Positions 44,547 through 53,818 of a stretch of DNA of 64,000 nt are shown one piece after another. This DNA is from Bacilli bacterium (GTDB taxonomy: Bacteria; Bacillota_I; Bacilli_A; RF39; UBA660). Where the stretch lies: positions 1 to 64,000 of the forward strand of contig CAAGEE010000010.1 in assembly GCA_900768815.1 (NCBI GenBank), in the 5' to 3' direction. Each line of letters starts with the position of its first letter. Positions within the stretch are counted from its first letter, which is position 1. A program made the translations under genes and the position numbers. Under the pieces are notes generated by a model that made no database searches, was not told the DNA's origin, and saw only the letters and a list, made by a program, of their open reading frames with translations.

Positions 44547-45728
44547 TTATTCAGAAGCCTTAACTATAGCTGCATTAATCTTCTTTGTATAAGTCTTTAT
44601 TGAATCATCAAAGTCTTTAGAAATTGTCTCTTTAAATACAGTTTTAAACTTTTTACCATTATAAGTTGCTGAATTAATACCAGGTATAGCAAAAAAATCA
44701 TCAGGATCAATAAATTTAACAGATGCATCAGTTAAATTAGCATCTATAATTGATCTTTGACTACTACTAATAACGGCTCCAACACTACCTGTGAAGTCTG
44801 TACCATTCAAGTTAGCATCACTTATACTAGTACCTGGAATAAAACTAACTCCGGCTAACTTACAATTACTATAATCATATTTACTAATAACCGAAGGATG
44901 AATAATTACTCCTTCGCTGCCCGTAAAGTCTGCTCCTTTAATTTTATATACATTCTTACCGCCAATAGGTCTCATAAATTTTACTCCAGCAAAATGACAA
45001 TCTGAAAAGTCTTTTACATCAGACTCATAAATAGAGCCTACACCAAGCTTGTCAGGATAAAGTTCTATTTTTCCATTATCAATATTAGCTCCTCTAAAGT
45101 CTGTTCCTTGGATAATACAATCTATTAAGTTTCCTTTTAATGTCGCATCTTTAAAACAACAGTCAATAATTAACTTAACTTTTTCCTCTCCTAATTCAAT
45201 AACAGCACCCTTACTACCAGCAAAATTACTTCCATTAAGAACACCATACGTAATTGGTGATTTGAAAGTAACATCAGTAAAGTCATTTACTCCCCCATAC
45301 CTAACATCATCACCAATAACAGCATTTACACTTCCTCCAAATTTACAACCTTCCAAAAAAACGGAAGAAAATTCGCCTAAGAATTTAACTCCTGAAAAAT
45401 TAACATCACAACATGCTTTTCCAGCCAGCTGACTAGGTTCAATAACAACACCAGTCAATTTACTAAAATCAACACGATGTGCTCTAAAATTTTCAAAACT
45501 AACATTAGACATATCAATCTTTTGCAAAATTGAATTCGGTAATGCAAAGATCTTCTTTTTAGTATCTCCCTCTTCTACATAATTAAATAAAAGTTCATTT
45601 AATTCTTCTGTACTAAAACCTTCTAATTTAACAACCTTGTCTTGTTTTCCTAATACTTCTATCAATTCTTTTCTTACTTTTTCAATTATTATTTTTCTTT
45701 TCTTACCCTCATCAATAGCAAGTCTCAT
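44547..45728 (-). CDS. Pentapeptide-like repeat protein, paralogue 1
   Basis: 393 aa from the ATG aligned with its neighbour's start (RLAIDEGKKRKIIIEKVRKEL). The N-terminal about 65 residues form a charged helical domain, ending FALPNSILQKIDMSNVSF. Then come relaxed pentapeptide-type repeats, [AS]DFxGSxGAVI alternating with a GVxF line. Five DFxGS cassettes occur: FGGSVNAVI, FAGSKGAVI, FRGANIDNG, FTGSEGVII, FTGSVGAVI. The C-terminus is a helical FKETISKDFDDSIKTYTKKI tail. No signal peptide. Last gene of the four-gene unit. Confidence 0.8.
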   Translation of the reverse strand: MRLAIDEGKKRKIIIEKVRKELIEVLGKQDKVVKLEGFSTEELNELLFNYVEEGDTKKKIFALPNSILQKIDMSNVSFENFRAHRVDFSKLTGVVIEPSQLAGKACCDVNFSGVKFLGEFSSVFLEGCKFGGSVNAVIGDDVRYGGVNDFTDVTFKSPITYGVLNGSNFAGSKGAVIELGEEKVKLIIDCCFKDATLKGNLIDCIIQGTDFRGANIDNGKIELYPDKLGVGSIYESDVKDFSDCHFAGVKFMRPIGGKNVYKIKGADFTGSEGVIIHPSVISKYDYSNCKLAGVSFIPGTSISDANLNGTDFTGSVGAVISSSQRSIIDANLTDASVKFIDPDDFFAIPGINSATYNGKKFKTVFKETISKDFDDSIKTYTKKINAAIVKASE

Positions 45729-45766
45729 AAAACTACACATCCTATATTTCACTTTATATAAATCGA

Positions 45767-46990
45767 TTATTTATCAGAAGCAGTAACCGCATCATTAATT
45801 TTCTTAATTAAAAGCTTTGTTGGCTCATCAAACTCTTTAGAAATAGATTCCTTAAATACATCGGTAAATGCTCTATTACCATATCTTGCTGATTTAACTC
45901 CCTCCATTTGTAACATTTCTTGAGGATTATTAAATCTTACAGCCGCATCTGTTAAATCTGCATTCTCAACAGATTTTTGTAATCCAGAAATAACAGCACC
46001 AACACTACCTTTAAAACTTGTCCCTTCTAAATTAGCTCCAGTAATTAAAAAATCAGTAGGAAATCTAACACCATTTAGTTTAGCTCCATGATAATCATTT
46101 TTTAAAATCGCCTTAGGAAAGAAAAACGCCCCTTCACTTCCCGTAAAATCTGCTCCTGCAATTGCAAAATCATATATTGGTCCAAAATCATAAGTAAATT
46201 TTACTCCATCAAATTTACATCCACTAACATTTTTAACAAGGTCTATACCAGCATAATTATTACTCTCAAAATTATACACATACACTCCATTAAAGGAAGA
46301 AAAAGCCAAATCATTTGGATCAATTTTTATCTTACCACCAGTCTCAGTACAAGCTCCAGTAAAATCAGCTCCTGCTATATAGCAATCTAAAAAAGTTCCC
46401 TTTATTTTCGCATCTTTCAAACGACAATCTATAACTGATGTAATCTTACCAGGACCAACTTCTATAACTGCTCCTTTACTACCAGAAAAATTAGATCCAG
46501 CAATATTTCCTTTTGTAATTGTTCCTTCAAAAGTAACATCACCAAAATTATTTCTTCCGCCAAGTTTAACAGTATTTAAAATAACTGCATTCTTACTTCC
46601 TGTAAAATTACAATCATCTATATATCCTCCTGAAAACTTATCTAAAAAGGTAACCCCTGAAAAATTACATCCACGAATATTTTTTTCATATAATTTATTA
46701 GGATCAATTTTAACACCGGTCATTCCTCTAAAATCAACTTTATCAGCATAAAAGTCAGCAAAGTTTACATTAGACATATCAATCTTTCTTAATATTTCTA
46801 TTGGTAAAGCAAATTGTTTTCCTTGTCTATCACATGTCAAACGATCAAACAAAACCTCATTTAGCTCATCAGCTGTAAAATTATCCAACTTAACAATATT
46901 TCTTTGCTTTTCTACTGCTTGTACTAACTCTTTTCTTACTTTTTCAATTATTATTTTTCTTTTCTTATCTTCACCAATGGCAATTTTCAT
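45767..46990 (-). CDS. Pentapeptide-like repeat protein, paralogue 2
   Basis: 407 aa with the same architecture as paralogue 1: charged helical head, ALPIEILRKIDMSNVNF junction, five cassettes (FTGSKNAVI, FSGSKGAVI, FTGACTETG, FTGSEGAFF, FKGSVGAVI) and a VFKESISKEFDEPTKLLIKKI tail. The head is nearly identical to paralogue 1 (KKRKIIIEKVRKEL), and about 38 bp of DNA are identical there, indicating recent duplication or gene conversion. The third cassette is a distinct variant in all copies. Confidence 0.8.
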   Translation of the reverse strand: MKIAIGEDKKRKIIIEKVRKELVQAVEKQRNIVKLDNFTADELNEVLFDRLTCDRQGKQFALPIEILRKIDMSNVNFADFYADKVDFRGMTGVKIDPNKLYEKNIRGCNFSGVTFLDKFSGGYIDDCNFTGSKNAVILNTVKLGGRNNFGDVTFEGTITKGNIAGSNFSGSKGAVIEVGPGKITSVIDCRLKDAKIKGTFLDCYIAGADFTGACTETGGKIKIDPNDLAFSSFNGVYVYNFESNNYAGIDLVKNVSGCKFDGVKFTYDFGPIYDFAIAGADFTGSEGAFFFPKAILKNDYHGAKLNGVRFPTDFLITGANLEGTSFKGSVGAVISGLQKSVENADLTDAAVRFNNPQEMLQMEGVKSARYGNRAFTDVFKESISKEFDEPTKLLIKKINDAVTASDK

Positions 46991-47008
46991 TCAACCATAC
47001 CTCCAAAA

Positions 47009-48226
47009 TTATTTTTTATCTTTATTAATAGCTCTATCTATTTTAGTATAAACTTTCGTTGGTTCATTCTCCGAAAAATTAGCAACTGCATCATTAAATA
47101 CATCAAGAAAACTTCTACCTTCACAAGTTGCAGTTTGAGCTCCTCGAAGTGAAAAACAAAATTCAAATGGATCAGCAAATTTTAAAGAAACGTCTGTTAA
47201 ATTTGCTAGAGCTATACTTGCTTGTGGTCCTTCTATTATAGCTCCTTCACTACCTTCGAAGTTTGCTTCTGTTAAATTGGCATCTGTAATTGGATCAGTT
47301 GTAAATTTAACTCCCTTAAATACACTTGCTTCATAGTTTCTTTTAAAAACATTATATGGAGATATTACAAATCCCTTACTACCTGAAAAGTCCGTATTAC
47401 AGATACTAAACCAACCATGAGATGTAGTATCTTCTATAAATTCAACTCCATCAAAACAACAGCCATCTAAAACTCTTACATATCTTTGTTCTAAATGTCC
47501 AAACGCAAGAATATTAGGATTAATTCTTACTCTTCCTCCATTGCTACCATGTGCTCCTGTAAAATTAGCACCCTCTATGTAACAATTTCTAAAAGTACCT
47601 GAAAGTGTTGCATCCTTTAAATAACAATCTTTAAGTATATTAACTTTACCAAGATCAAGTTCAATAACCGCGCCTTTACTACCTGTAAAATCAGTTCCTG
47701 AAATCGAACCATTTATAACGTTATTTATTGGTTTGGTGAAGGTAACATCTGCAAATTCATTTCCTCCACCATATCGCATTCCTCCAGCAAAAATAGCTCC
47801 CTCAACATGTTTATCATCAATTATTGTTCCAGCATTTCCCTGAAAATTTGTCTTTATTACTGTACAATTTCTAAATTCATCTAAAAATGTAACATTAGAA
47901 AAATCAACATTTTTAATCTCTAATAAATACAAGTTATTTGGATTTATTCTAACACCAACTAAATCACTAAAATCAAAGTTTACTGCTTCAAAATTATCAA
48001 AACTAACATTAGACATATCAATCTTTTTATAAATATCTCTAGGTAAAGCAAATCTTTTTGATTTACCATTGTTACAATAATCGAATAAAATCTCATTCAA
48101 CTCATCTTTAGTAAATTCATCAAAACTAACAATCCCATCATATGACTTTAATTTTTTTATCAAATATTTTCTTATATTATATATTCTACTTTTATCTCTG
48201 TCTTGACTAGCACGTACAATTATCAT
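47009..48226 (-). CDS. Pentapeptide-like repeat protein, paralogue 3
   Basis: 405 aa. Head SRIYNIRKYLIKKLKSYDGIVSF, junction FALPRDIYKKIDMSNVSF, and five cassettes (FQGNAGTII, FTGSKGAVI, FTGAHGSNG, FSGSKGFVI, FEGSEGAII). The helical tail ends EPTKVYTKIDRAI. It is more diverged at the head than paralogues 1 and 2. Central WxF-free beta-like rows (GVxF, DVTF) suggest a right-handed beta helix. It is 14 nt after paralogue 4's stop, in the same unit. Confidence 0.8.
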   Translation of the reverse strand: MIIVRASQDRDKSRIYNIRKYLIKKLKSYDGIVSFDEFTKDELNEILFDYCNNGKSKRFALPRDIYKKIDMSNVSFDNFEAVNFDFSDLVGVRINPNNLYLLEIKNVDFSNVTFLDEFRNCTVIKTNFQGNAGTIIDDKHVEGAIFAGGMRYGGGNEFADVTFTKPINNVINGSISGTDFTGSKGAVIELDLGKVNILKDCYLKDATLSGTFRNCYIEGANFTGAHGSNGGRVRINPNILAFGHLEQRYVRVLDGCCFDGVEFIEDTTSHGWFSICNTDFSGSKGFVISPYNVFKRNYEASVFKGVKFTTDPITDANLTEANFEGSEGAIIEGPQASIALANLTDVSLKFADPFEFCFSLRGAQTATCEGRSFLDVFNDAVANFSENEPTKVYTKIDRAINKDKK

Positions 48227-48240
48227 TAAGTTTTATCTCC

Positions 48241-49428
48241 TTATTCTGCCTTTTTAATAGCATTATCAATCTTAGTATAAACTTTTCCTAACGTCTCGCG
48301 TTCTTCATTTTGACAAGTCTTTACAGCCTCATCAAAACCAATACCCTTATAAGTACAAGTATCAAGACCTCTAAAAGATCTCAAAATATAGTTTAAAGAA
48401 TAACTCTCAGGAAAATAAGCATCTGTTAAATTACAATTTACAAGTTCTGTTCTTTTTATGTCTAACACAGGATCTTTTTCATTAAATACTGACCAAATGC
48501 AAGCACCCTTACTATCTGTAAAATCTGCTCCAACTATTTTTTCTAAACGAATGCCTCCTATAGCTGCACAATCAAAAGTAACTCCACTCAATTTAGCATG
48601 ATTTAAACTACCTTCAGTTAATAAATGTGTTCTTATATTAAATCCTTTACTTCCCGTAAAATCTGCTCCTGTCATAATTGTAAAACGTTTAGATGGCTCT
48701 GTAAACTCAACTCCATCAAAAACACAATTAGATAAATCACTTGAAGCTAATTTATTAAGATTAATCCTAATATTCTCTCCATTTTCATTTTTTGCCCCTT
48801 TAAAGTTTACTCCCCTAATAGAACAACCATCAAAAGATCCCACTATAGTAGCATCCGTTAATGTTGCTCCATAAAGAACATTTATTGGTTGTTGAACACC
48901 AGGTACATTTAAACTTATAACCGCATTCTTACTACCAGCAAAATTACAATATGTAATATCTGCAGAAGTTATTGCTCCCATAAACATAACATCAGTAAAA
49001 ACGTTACTTCTAAGAATAGTATTTTTACTAGGATTTATAAATGCTCCTTTACTACCAGCAAATGAAACATCATTTAGCGAACAATTATTAAACTCTTCTG
49101 TAAATTCTACTCCTGCAAGATTAGTATCTGAAAATTTTCTTTCGTACACTCTATTAGGATTAATTTTAACTCCCTTAAATCCTGTAAAATTAAAACCACA
49201 CACATTCATACCATCAAAACATACATCTGACATATCAATCTTTCTAGCAATTTTTCTATCTATTGCAAATCTTTTTCCATTAGTAGACTCATAAAATAAA
49301 ACTTTTTCTAAATTATCAACATCTAACTTTATTGGTTCTCCTTCATACTTTTCTAACTTAGATGTTAAATATTCTCTTATTCTTTTAATTCTCTCTTTTT
49401 TTACTGTTTCCTTGTTCAAAAACTCCAT
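48241..49428 (-). CDS. Pentapeptide-like repeat protein, paralogue 4
   Basis: 395 aa from the ATG behind TGGAG (a longer frame adds ten residues without RBS). Head RIKRIREYLTSKLEKYEGEPIKL, junction FAIDRKIARKIDMSDVCF, five cassettes (FAGSKGAFI, FAGSKNAVI, FKGAKNENG, FTGSKGFNI, FTDSKGACI) and tail EETLGKVYTKIDNAI. It is the first gene of the four-gene unit, behind the promoter at 49525-49552. Confidence 0.8.
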   Translation of the reverse strand: MEFLNKETVKKERIKRIREYLTSKLEKYEGEPIKLDVDNLEKVLFYESTNGKRFAIDRKIARKIDMSDVCFDGMNVCGFNFTGFKGVKINPNRVYERKFSDTNLAGVEFTEEFNNCSLNDVSFAGSKGAFINPSKNTILRSNVFTDVMFMGAITSADITYCNFAGSKNAVISLNVPGVQQPINVLYGATLTDATIVGSFDGCSIRGVNFKGAKNENGENIRINLNKLASSDLSNCVFDGVEFTEPSKRFTIMTGADFTGSKGFNIRTHLLTEGSLNHAKLSGVTFDCAAIGGIRLEKIVGADFTDSKGACIWSVFNEKDPVLDIKRTELVNCNLTDAYFPESYSLNYILRSFRGLDTCTYKGIGFDEAVKTCQNEERETLGKVYTKIDNAIKKAE

Positions 49429-49524
49429 CTTATCACTCCATTCTATTATAATCAACAACGCCTTTTACCTTTTTTATGAGAATAACAAGTTTCTTATAAA
49501 AACTCTACTCCCTAGTAATTATTT

Positions 49525-49552
49525 ATTATACCTTAAAGTCTCTTCAAATCAA
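49525..49552 (-). promoter_or_regulatory. Sigma-A promoter of the four-gene repeat-protein unit
   Basis: TTGATT, 16-nt spacer, TATAAT, about 95 nt upstream of the first start codon. Confidence 0.7.
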
Positions 49553-49573
49553 AGGAAATAATAAGAAATAACA

Positions 49574-49594
49574 AAAAAACGTGCTTATAACACG
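49574..49594 (-). terminator. Intrinsic terminator after paralogue 5
   Basis: ACGTG / CACGT hairpin with seven T, 5 nt past the stop; it separates paralogue 5 from the four-gene unit. Confidence 0.75.
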
Positions 49595-49599
49595 TCTCT

Positions 49600-50589
49600 C
49601 TATTTATTTTTAGCTTGTTCTAAAACACTCTTTACTTTAACATAAGCTCCTTCTTTGACCTTTTTACTTACAAGATACTCTTCTAAACTCATTCCATTAC
49701 AAACTGTATTATTAATTTTTATATCTTCTCCAACTGGTCCAAAATAAGCATCTGTTAAATCTGTATTACTTACATCTTTATCTTCGATCATATCTAAATC
49801 AATTAAAGCCCCAACACTATTTTTAAAACTAGCACTTCTTATATCCCAACCATCAAACCAACCATTTCTAAATGTAACTCCTTCAAAATTAGTTCCAAAT
49901 GCTGACTTTTCCTTCCATTCTTCTGGAAAAATAACAGCTCCTTCACTACCCCTAAAATCACATTTATCGATTCTACAGTTTTGAATCTTCCAAGCAAATT
50001 TAACATCTTGTAACTTAGTACAAGTCATATCAATATCTCTAGGAGCGGTCATTAAAGTAGTACTACCCGTAAAATCACATCTAGAAACATCAGTACCAAC
50101 CCAATTATCCAAAAATCTAACTCCACTAAACTTACAATCACTCATTACTCTCATATAAGGATCAATAACTGCTCCCTTACTACCTGTAAAATCACATCTA
50201 GAAATTCTACACCCTTTAAATCCACCAATAAACTCTACTCCATTAAATATACAATTAATTAAATCTTTTTCCCAAACTTTTTCTGGATTAATCTTAACTC
50301 CTGTTAATCCAGTAAAATCATAATTATCAATTGCTACTCCATCAAATGATACATTAGATAAATCAAGTTTCCTTAAAACATCATAAGAAAAAGCAATAAT
50401 CTTAACATTCTTCTTATTACTATCAACATAATCTTTAAATATCAAACTCTCTAAACCATCTATTCCTGAAATCTCATTAAAATCAAGCTTTATTGGTTTT
50501 CCTTCATAATCCTTTAACTCTTCAATTAGAAGTTGTCTAATACTATTAATCGTTCCAAATTTATCATTCTTATCAAATACCTTCTCCAT
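49600..50589 (-). CDS. Pentapeptide-like repeat protein, paralogue 5 (shorter)
   Basis: 329 aa. Head INSIRQLLIEELKDYEGKPIKLDF, junction FSYDVLRKLDLSNVSF, but only four cassettes (FTGSKGAVI, FTGSTTLMT, FRGSEGAVI, FKNSVGALI) and a short tail KEGAYVKVKSVLEQ. The NG-containing third-type cassette of the other four is absent. It is separated from them by its own terminator, so it can be expressed independently. No export signal. Confidence 0.8.
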   Translation of the reverse strand: MEKVFDKNDKFGTINSIRQLLIEELKDYEGKPIKLDFNEISGIDGLESLIFKDYVDSNKKNVKIIAFSYDVLRKLDLSNVSFDGVAIDNYDFTGLTGVKINPEKVWEKDLINCIFNGVEFIGGFKGCRISRCDFTGSKGAVIDPYMRVMSDCKFSGVRFLDNWVGTDVSRCDFTGSTTLMTAPRDIDMTCTKLQDVKFAWKIQNCRIDKCDFRGSEGAVIFPEEWKEKSAFGTNFEGVTFRNGWFDGWDIRSASFKNSVGALIDLDMIEDKDVSNTDLTDAYFGPVGEDIKINNTVCNGMSLEEYLVSKKVKEGAYVKVKSVLEQAKNK

Positions 50590-50642
50590 ATAGACCTCCA
50601 GTAATTACTTATTATAACCTAACATTCTAATAAAACCAACTA

Positions 50643-51593
50643 TTACTTGTTATTTTTATCAATATGATCAATAATTTCTCCATTAACTTCAAAACTAACC
50701 ATCGAAACATCATAATTATCAAAAACAGAATAAGCAATACTATATAAAACTTCTTCCAAAACTTTATCATTTCCATCAAATAAATAATCATTAAAATTCA
50801 AAGACATAATATTCTCTTTTTCTTCGTACTCTAGCAAAGAAACATTACTATTTAAAAAACTCATCAAATTACTTTCATATATATAACTACTTGCTAACTC
50901 TTCAATTATAATATTAATTTTCTCTCTATCATCATTTACATACTTAGTAACTGGTACATAATATAGATCATCATTAATATTTTCTAAATAATAAATAACT
51001 ACCCTATTAATATTATTAAGTGATGTAATATCATAGTTCTTATTTATTCCAATTCTCTTATCTAATATCTTATTAATTTTTTCCTTAGAATTAGGATATT
51101 CTTCTAAATTATACCCCTCTACTAAAATACTAACTCCCAAGAAATCATCTAAATCCATTACACTATATACAATTGCTGTAATCATACTTTTTTCTTTATC
51201 CTCACTAACATTAAGTAATTCTTTAGAAAAATCTATTGTTACATACTTATTTCCAACCATAACATTCTTAATAATTGTTCCCTTTGGTATAACTTTACTT
51301 AATCCGTCAGCAAAACTACAAGTACTTCCCTCTATTAAATTTATAAGTAATTTTTCTATTTTCTCTTCAACACTAGATCCATCTAATAATACTCTATCTT
51401 GTACTAACAAGCCTTCATCATTAAGTAAATAAATAACATTAGTCTTAAGTCCTGCTATATCTTCTATTTCTAAATTAGTTCTTAAGACATTATCATTATC
51501 ATTATTATAATTAGTAATAGTAAAGACAGTAAGTAAAATAAAAACTGTCAAAGTAGTTAAAAATATCTTTCTTATAGCCTTAGTTCTAAGCAC
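50643..51593 (-). CDS. gerM: GerMN-domain protein (GerM-like)
   Basis: 316 aa from GTG, 5 nt after AGGTGAT (an earlier GTG lies in the RBS). One N-terminal transmembrane helix (about 10-28), then two GerMN-like repeats: first around VIYLLNDEGLLVQDRVLL..IIKNVMVGNKYVTIDFSKELL, second around RVVIYYLENINDDLYYVPVTKYV..NIMSLNFNDYLF. GerM acts in sporulation and germination in the mother-cell/intermembrane space. It follows the gerE-like and spoIIIAH genes. Confidence 0.82.
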   Translation of the reverse strand: MLRTKAIRKIFLTTLTVFILLTVFTITNYNNDNDNVLRTNLEIEDIAGLKTNVIYLLNDEGLLVQDRVLLDGSSVEEKIEKLLINLIEGSTCSFADGLSKVIPKGTIIKNVMVGNKYVTIDFSKELLNVSEDKEKSMITAIVYSVMDLDDFLGVSILVEGYNLEEYPNSKEKINKILDKRIGINKNYDITSLNNINRVVIYYLENINDDLYYVPVTKYVNDDREKINIIIEELASSYIYESNLMSFLNSNVSLLEYEEKENIMSLNFNDYLFDGNDKVLEEVLYSIAYSVFDNYDVSMVSFEVNGEIIDHIDKNNK

Positions 51594-51617
51594 AAATATC
51601 ACCTAAAAAAGTATATG

Positions 51618-51642
51618 AAAAAACGTGCCTATTTAGCACGCT
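51618..51642 (-). terminator. Intrinsic terminator after the gerE-like gene
   Basis: GCGTGC / GCACG hairpin with six T, overlapping the TAG stop. gerM may be read through this weak stem. Confidence 0.65.
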
Positions 51643-51847
51643 ATAATGATAATTCTTTAAGTTTTAATAATTCAACAACAGCACCAGCTCTACCATTAAC
51701 ACCCAACTTTTGCATTACATTAGAAATATGATTTCTAACTGTTTTCTCACTAATACCAAGTTCCCTAGCAATTTCTTTAGTACTTTTATTAATTATTAAA
51801 AGCTCAAAGACTGACTTTTCTCTAGCCGTTAATATTGTACTAGCCAT
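51641..51847 (-). CDS. gerE: GerE-like LuxR-type regulator
   Basis: 68 aa from the ATG with AGGTGA seven bases upstream; a TTG 60 nt earlier abuts spoIIIAH but lacks a good RBS. LTAREKSVFELLIINKSTKEIA, then LGISEKTVRNHISNVMQKLGV, is a stand-alone LuxR/GerE helix-turn-helix of the same size as Bacillus GerE (74 aa), the late mother-cell regulator. It sits directly between spoIIIAH and gerM, strongly suggesting a sporulation role. Confidence 0.85.
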   Translation of the reverse strand: MASTILTAREKSVFELLIINKSTKEIARELGISEKTVRNHISNVMQKLGVNGRAGAVVELLKLKELSL

Positions 51848-51907
51848 TTTTACTTCACCTAGAGTATTGTATGAAAAAGCTCTTAATTGTTGTATGTATT
51901 TACCCAA

Positions 51908-52411
51908 TTAACTCTTTTGAAATTTAACAGTCGTAAACATTTTATTTTTATAAGACTTCTGCACTAATCTCATAATATTATTAGCCAAAGTACTATCATG
52001 TTTAGAAGCAATACAAACTACATTAGCATTACTATTATCTATCTTAACAAAACAATTATTATTATATGTTTTCTTTATCTCTTTTTCTATAGCTTCTTCC
52101 TTACCTTGTAATTCATTTAAATATTTAAGTTGTTCATAAGCATTATTCTTCTCTTCTGATGTACTCTTATCATTTGTTAATAACTCTTGTAAAACATCCA
52201 TCTCATTTTGTCTTTCTTCTTCTAAACTAACTCTCATCGCAACTAATGATGAAGTCTCTTCTATCTTCGTAGTCTTATTATTTTTCTCTTCTACTTTTTT
52301 ATCACTATTTTTATTTGACACCAATAGATCATTAGGCATTGTAATATAATATACACTAAGTACTAGTATTAAACTAAATAATGTTAAAAACCATAGACTT
52401 TGTTTACTCAT
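51908..52411 (-). CDS. spoIIIAH: Stage III sporulation protein AH-like (SpoIIIAH)
   Basis: 167 aa. SLWFLTLFSLILVLSVYYIT is the single transmembrane helix (about 5-24), with the family's L.VYY motif. A charged linker follows, then a helical segment (EERQNEMDVLQELL) and a YscJ-like ring-forming domain at 110-165 (CFVKIDNSNANVVC). It forms the mother-cell half of the SpoIIIAH-SpoIIQ channel. The rest of the spoIIIA operon is not adjacent. RBS AGGAGG. Confidence 0.85.
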   Translation of the reverse strand: MSKQSLWFLTLFSLILVLSVYYITMPNDLLVSNKNSDKKVEEKNNKTTKIEETSSLVAMRVSLEEERQNEMDVLQELLTNDKSTSEEKNNAYEQLKYLNELQGKEEAIEKEIKKTYNNNCFVKIDNSNANVVCIASKHDSTLANNIMRLVQKSYKNKMFTTVKFQKS

Positions 52412-52438
52412 AACATGAATTCCTCCTTGTTCTAATAA

Positions 52439-52466
52439 ATTATATGAATATAAAAAAAGAATATGA
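52439..52466 (-). promoter_or_regulatory. Sigma-E-like promoter of spoIIIAH
   Basis: TCATATT (matching the -35 KMATATT), a 13-nt spacer and CATATAAT (7 of 8 of the -10 CATACANT), about 28 nt upstream of the ATG. Confidence 0.7.
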
Positions 52467-52549
52467 AAAATATTCCATATTCCTTATATTTAAAATAAAT
52501 CTACACATCACTTATAGAATTTGAATTTAACTTTCTTACTTTATAAAAA

Positions 52550-53809
52550 CTAATTTTTATCACTTTCCATTAGTTTACTAACTGCTCTCATTAATCCTAA
52601 CTTACCATATTGATAAGTAAGACCTCCTTGCATATAAGCAATATAAGGCTCTCTTACTGGTCCATCACAAGAAAGTTCTATTGATGAGCCTTGTGTAAAT
52701 GATCCAGACGCCATAATAACTTGACTGTCATATCCCGGCATATCACTAGGTTCAACTACAGCATTAGAATCAATTGCTGAAGCTTCTTGTATACCTCTCG
52801 TAAACTCAATTAACTTATCAGGATCTCTAAATATAATATTTTGTACAATATCTACTCTCTCATCATTATATTTAGGTTCAACATCATACCCTAACTCACT
52901 CATAACTCTACTTGTAAGAACAGCAGTCTTTAAAGAAGATGCAACTACACTAGGAGCCATATATAATCCTTGTAAAAACTGTTTATTCATATTCATACTA
53001 GGTCCAACTTCTTTTCCACATCCAGGAACAGTTAACCTCTCAGCACAAAGACTAACTAAATCACGTCTACCAGCAATATACGCTCCATTAGAAGCAATGC
53101 CTCCACCTAAATTCTTAATTAAAGACCCTACAAATATATCAGCTCCAACACTAGAAGGTTCTGTCTCACTAACAAATTCACAGTAACAATTATCAACCAT
53201 TATAATTACATCTTTATCAATATTTTTAATTAACTTAATAACCTTACCTAACTTTTCTAAAGATAAACTCTTCCTAGTAGAATATCCCTTACTTCTTTGA
53301 ATCTCTACAACCTTAACTTTATTATTAATAATAAATTTCTTAATCTTATCATAATCAAAATCATCATTAACTAAATCAATTTGTTCATACTTAACACCAA
53401 AACTCTTTAATGAACTTGGATTATCTCTAATACCAATAACTTCATCCAAAGTATCATATGGTTTACCAGCAATACTAAGTAATAAATCCCCTGGTCTTAA
53501 TAATCCAAAGAAACAAACTGTTAAAGCGTGCGTTCCAGATATAAATTGTCCTCTAACTAAAGCATCTTCACACCCTAAAACATCTTTAAATACATCCTCT
53601 ATAATATCTCTACCTAAGTCATTATAACCATACCCAGTAGTACCATTAAAATGAACTTCACTAATCTTATTTCTATGAAAACTAGCAAGTACTTTTAAAC
53701 TATTAAAACAACAAGCATCATCTATCTTTCTAAATTGTTCACTACAATCTTCTTCACACTTATTAACTAATTTTAAAACATCTTCTAAAATACCTAAATT
53801 ACTATACAT
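52550..53809 (-). CDS. Methionine gamma-lyase/aluminium-resistance family PLP enzyme
   Basis: 419 aa. FNGTTGYGYNDLGRDIIEDVFKDVLG, VRGQFISGTHALTVCFFGLLRPGD and ADIFVGSLIKNLGGGIASNG (Schiff-base Lys) follow the YnbB/aluminium-resistance branch of the Cys/Met-metabolism PLP enzymes. The true reaction of this branch is not well established. It is 9 nt downstream of the SDR gene and ends before the spoIIIAH promoter. Confidence 0.9.
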   Translation of the reverse strand: MYSNLGILEDVLKLVNKCEEDCSEQFRKIDDACCFNSLKVLASFHRNKISEVHFNGTTGYGYNDLGRDIIEDVFKDVLGCEDALVRGQFISGTHALTVCFFGLLRPGDLLLSIAGKPYDTLDEVIGIRDNPSSLKSFGVKYEQIDLVNDDFDYDKIKKFIINNKVKVVEIQRSKGYSTRKSLSLEKLGKVIKLIKNIDKDVIIMVDNCYCEFVSETEPSSVGADIFVGSLIKNLGGGIASNGAYIAGRRDLVSLCAERLTVPGCGKEVGPSMNMNKQFLQGLYMAPSVVASSLKTAVLTSRVMSELGYDVEPKYNDERVDIVQNIIFRDPDKLIEFTRGIQEASAIDSNAVVEPSDMPGYDSQVIMASGSFTQGSSIELSCDGPVREPYIAYMQGGLTYQYGKLGLMRAVSKLMESDKN

Positions 53810-53818
53810 AATAACCTC

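Noticed and set aside
44547..50589. Leucine-rich-repeat or phage tail-fibre interpretation of the repeat proteins
   Set aside because: Spacing follows the pentapeptide-like DFxGS/GVxF rows, with no LRR consensus and no phage genes nearby.
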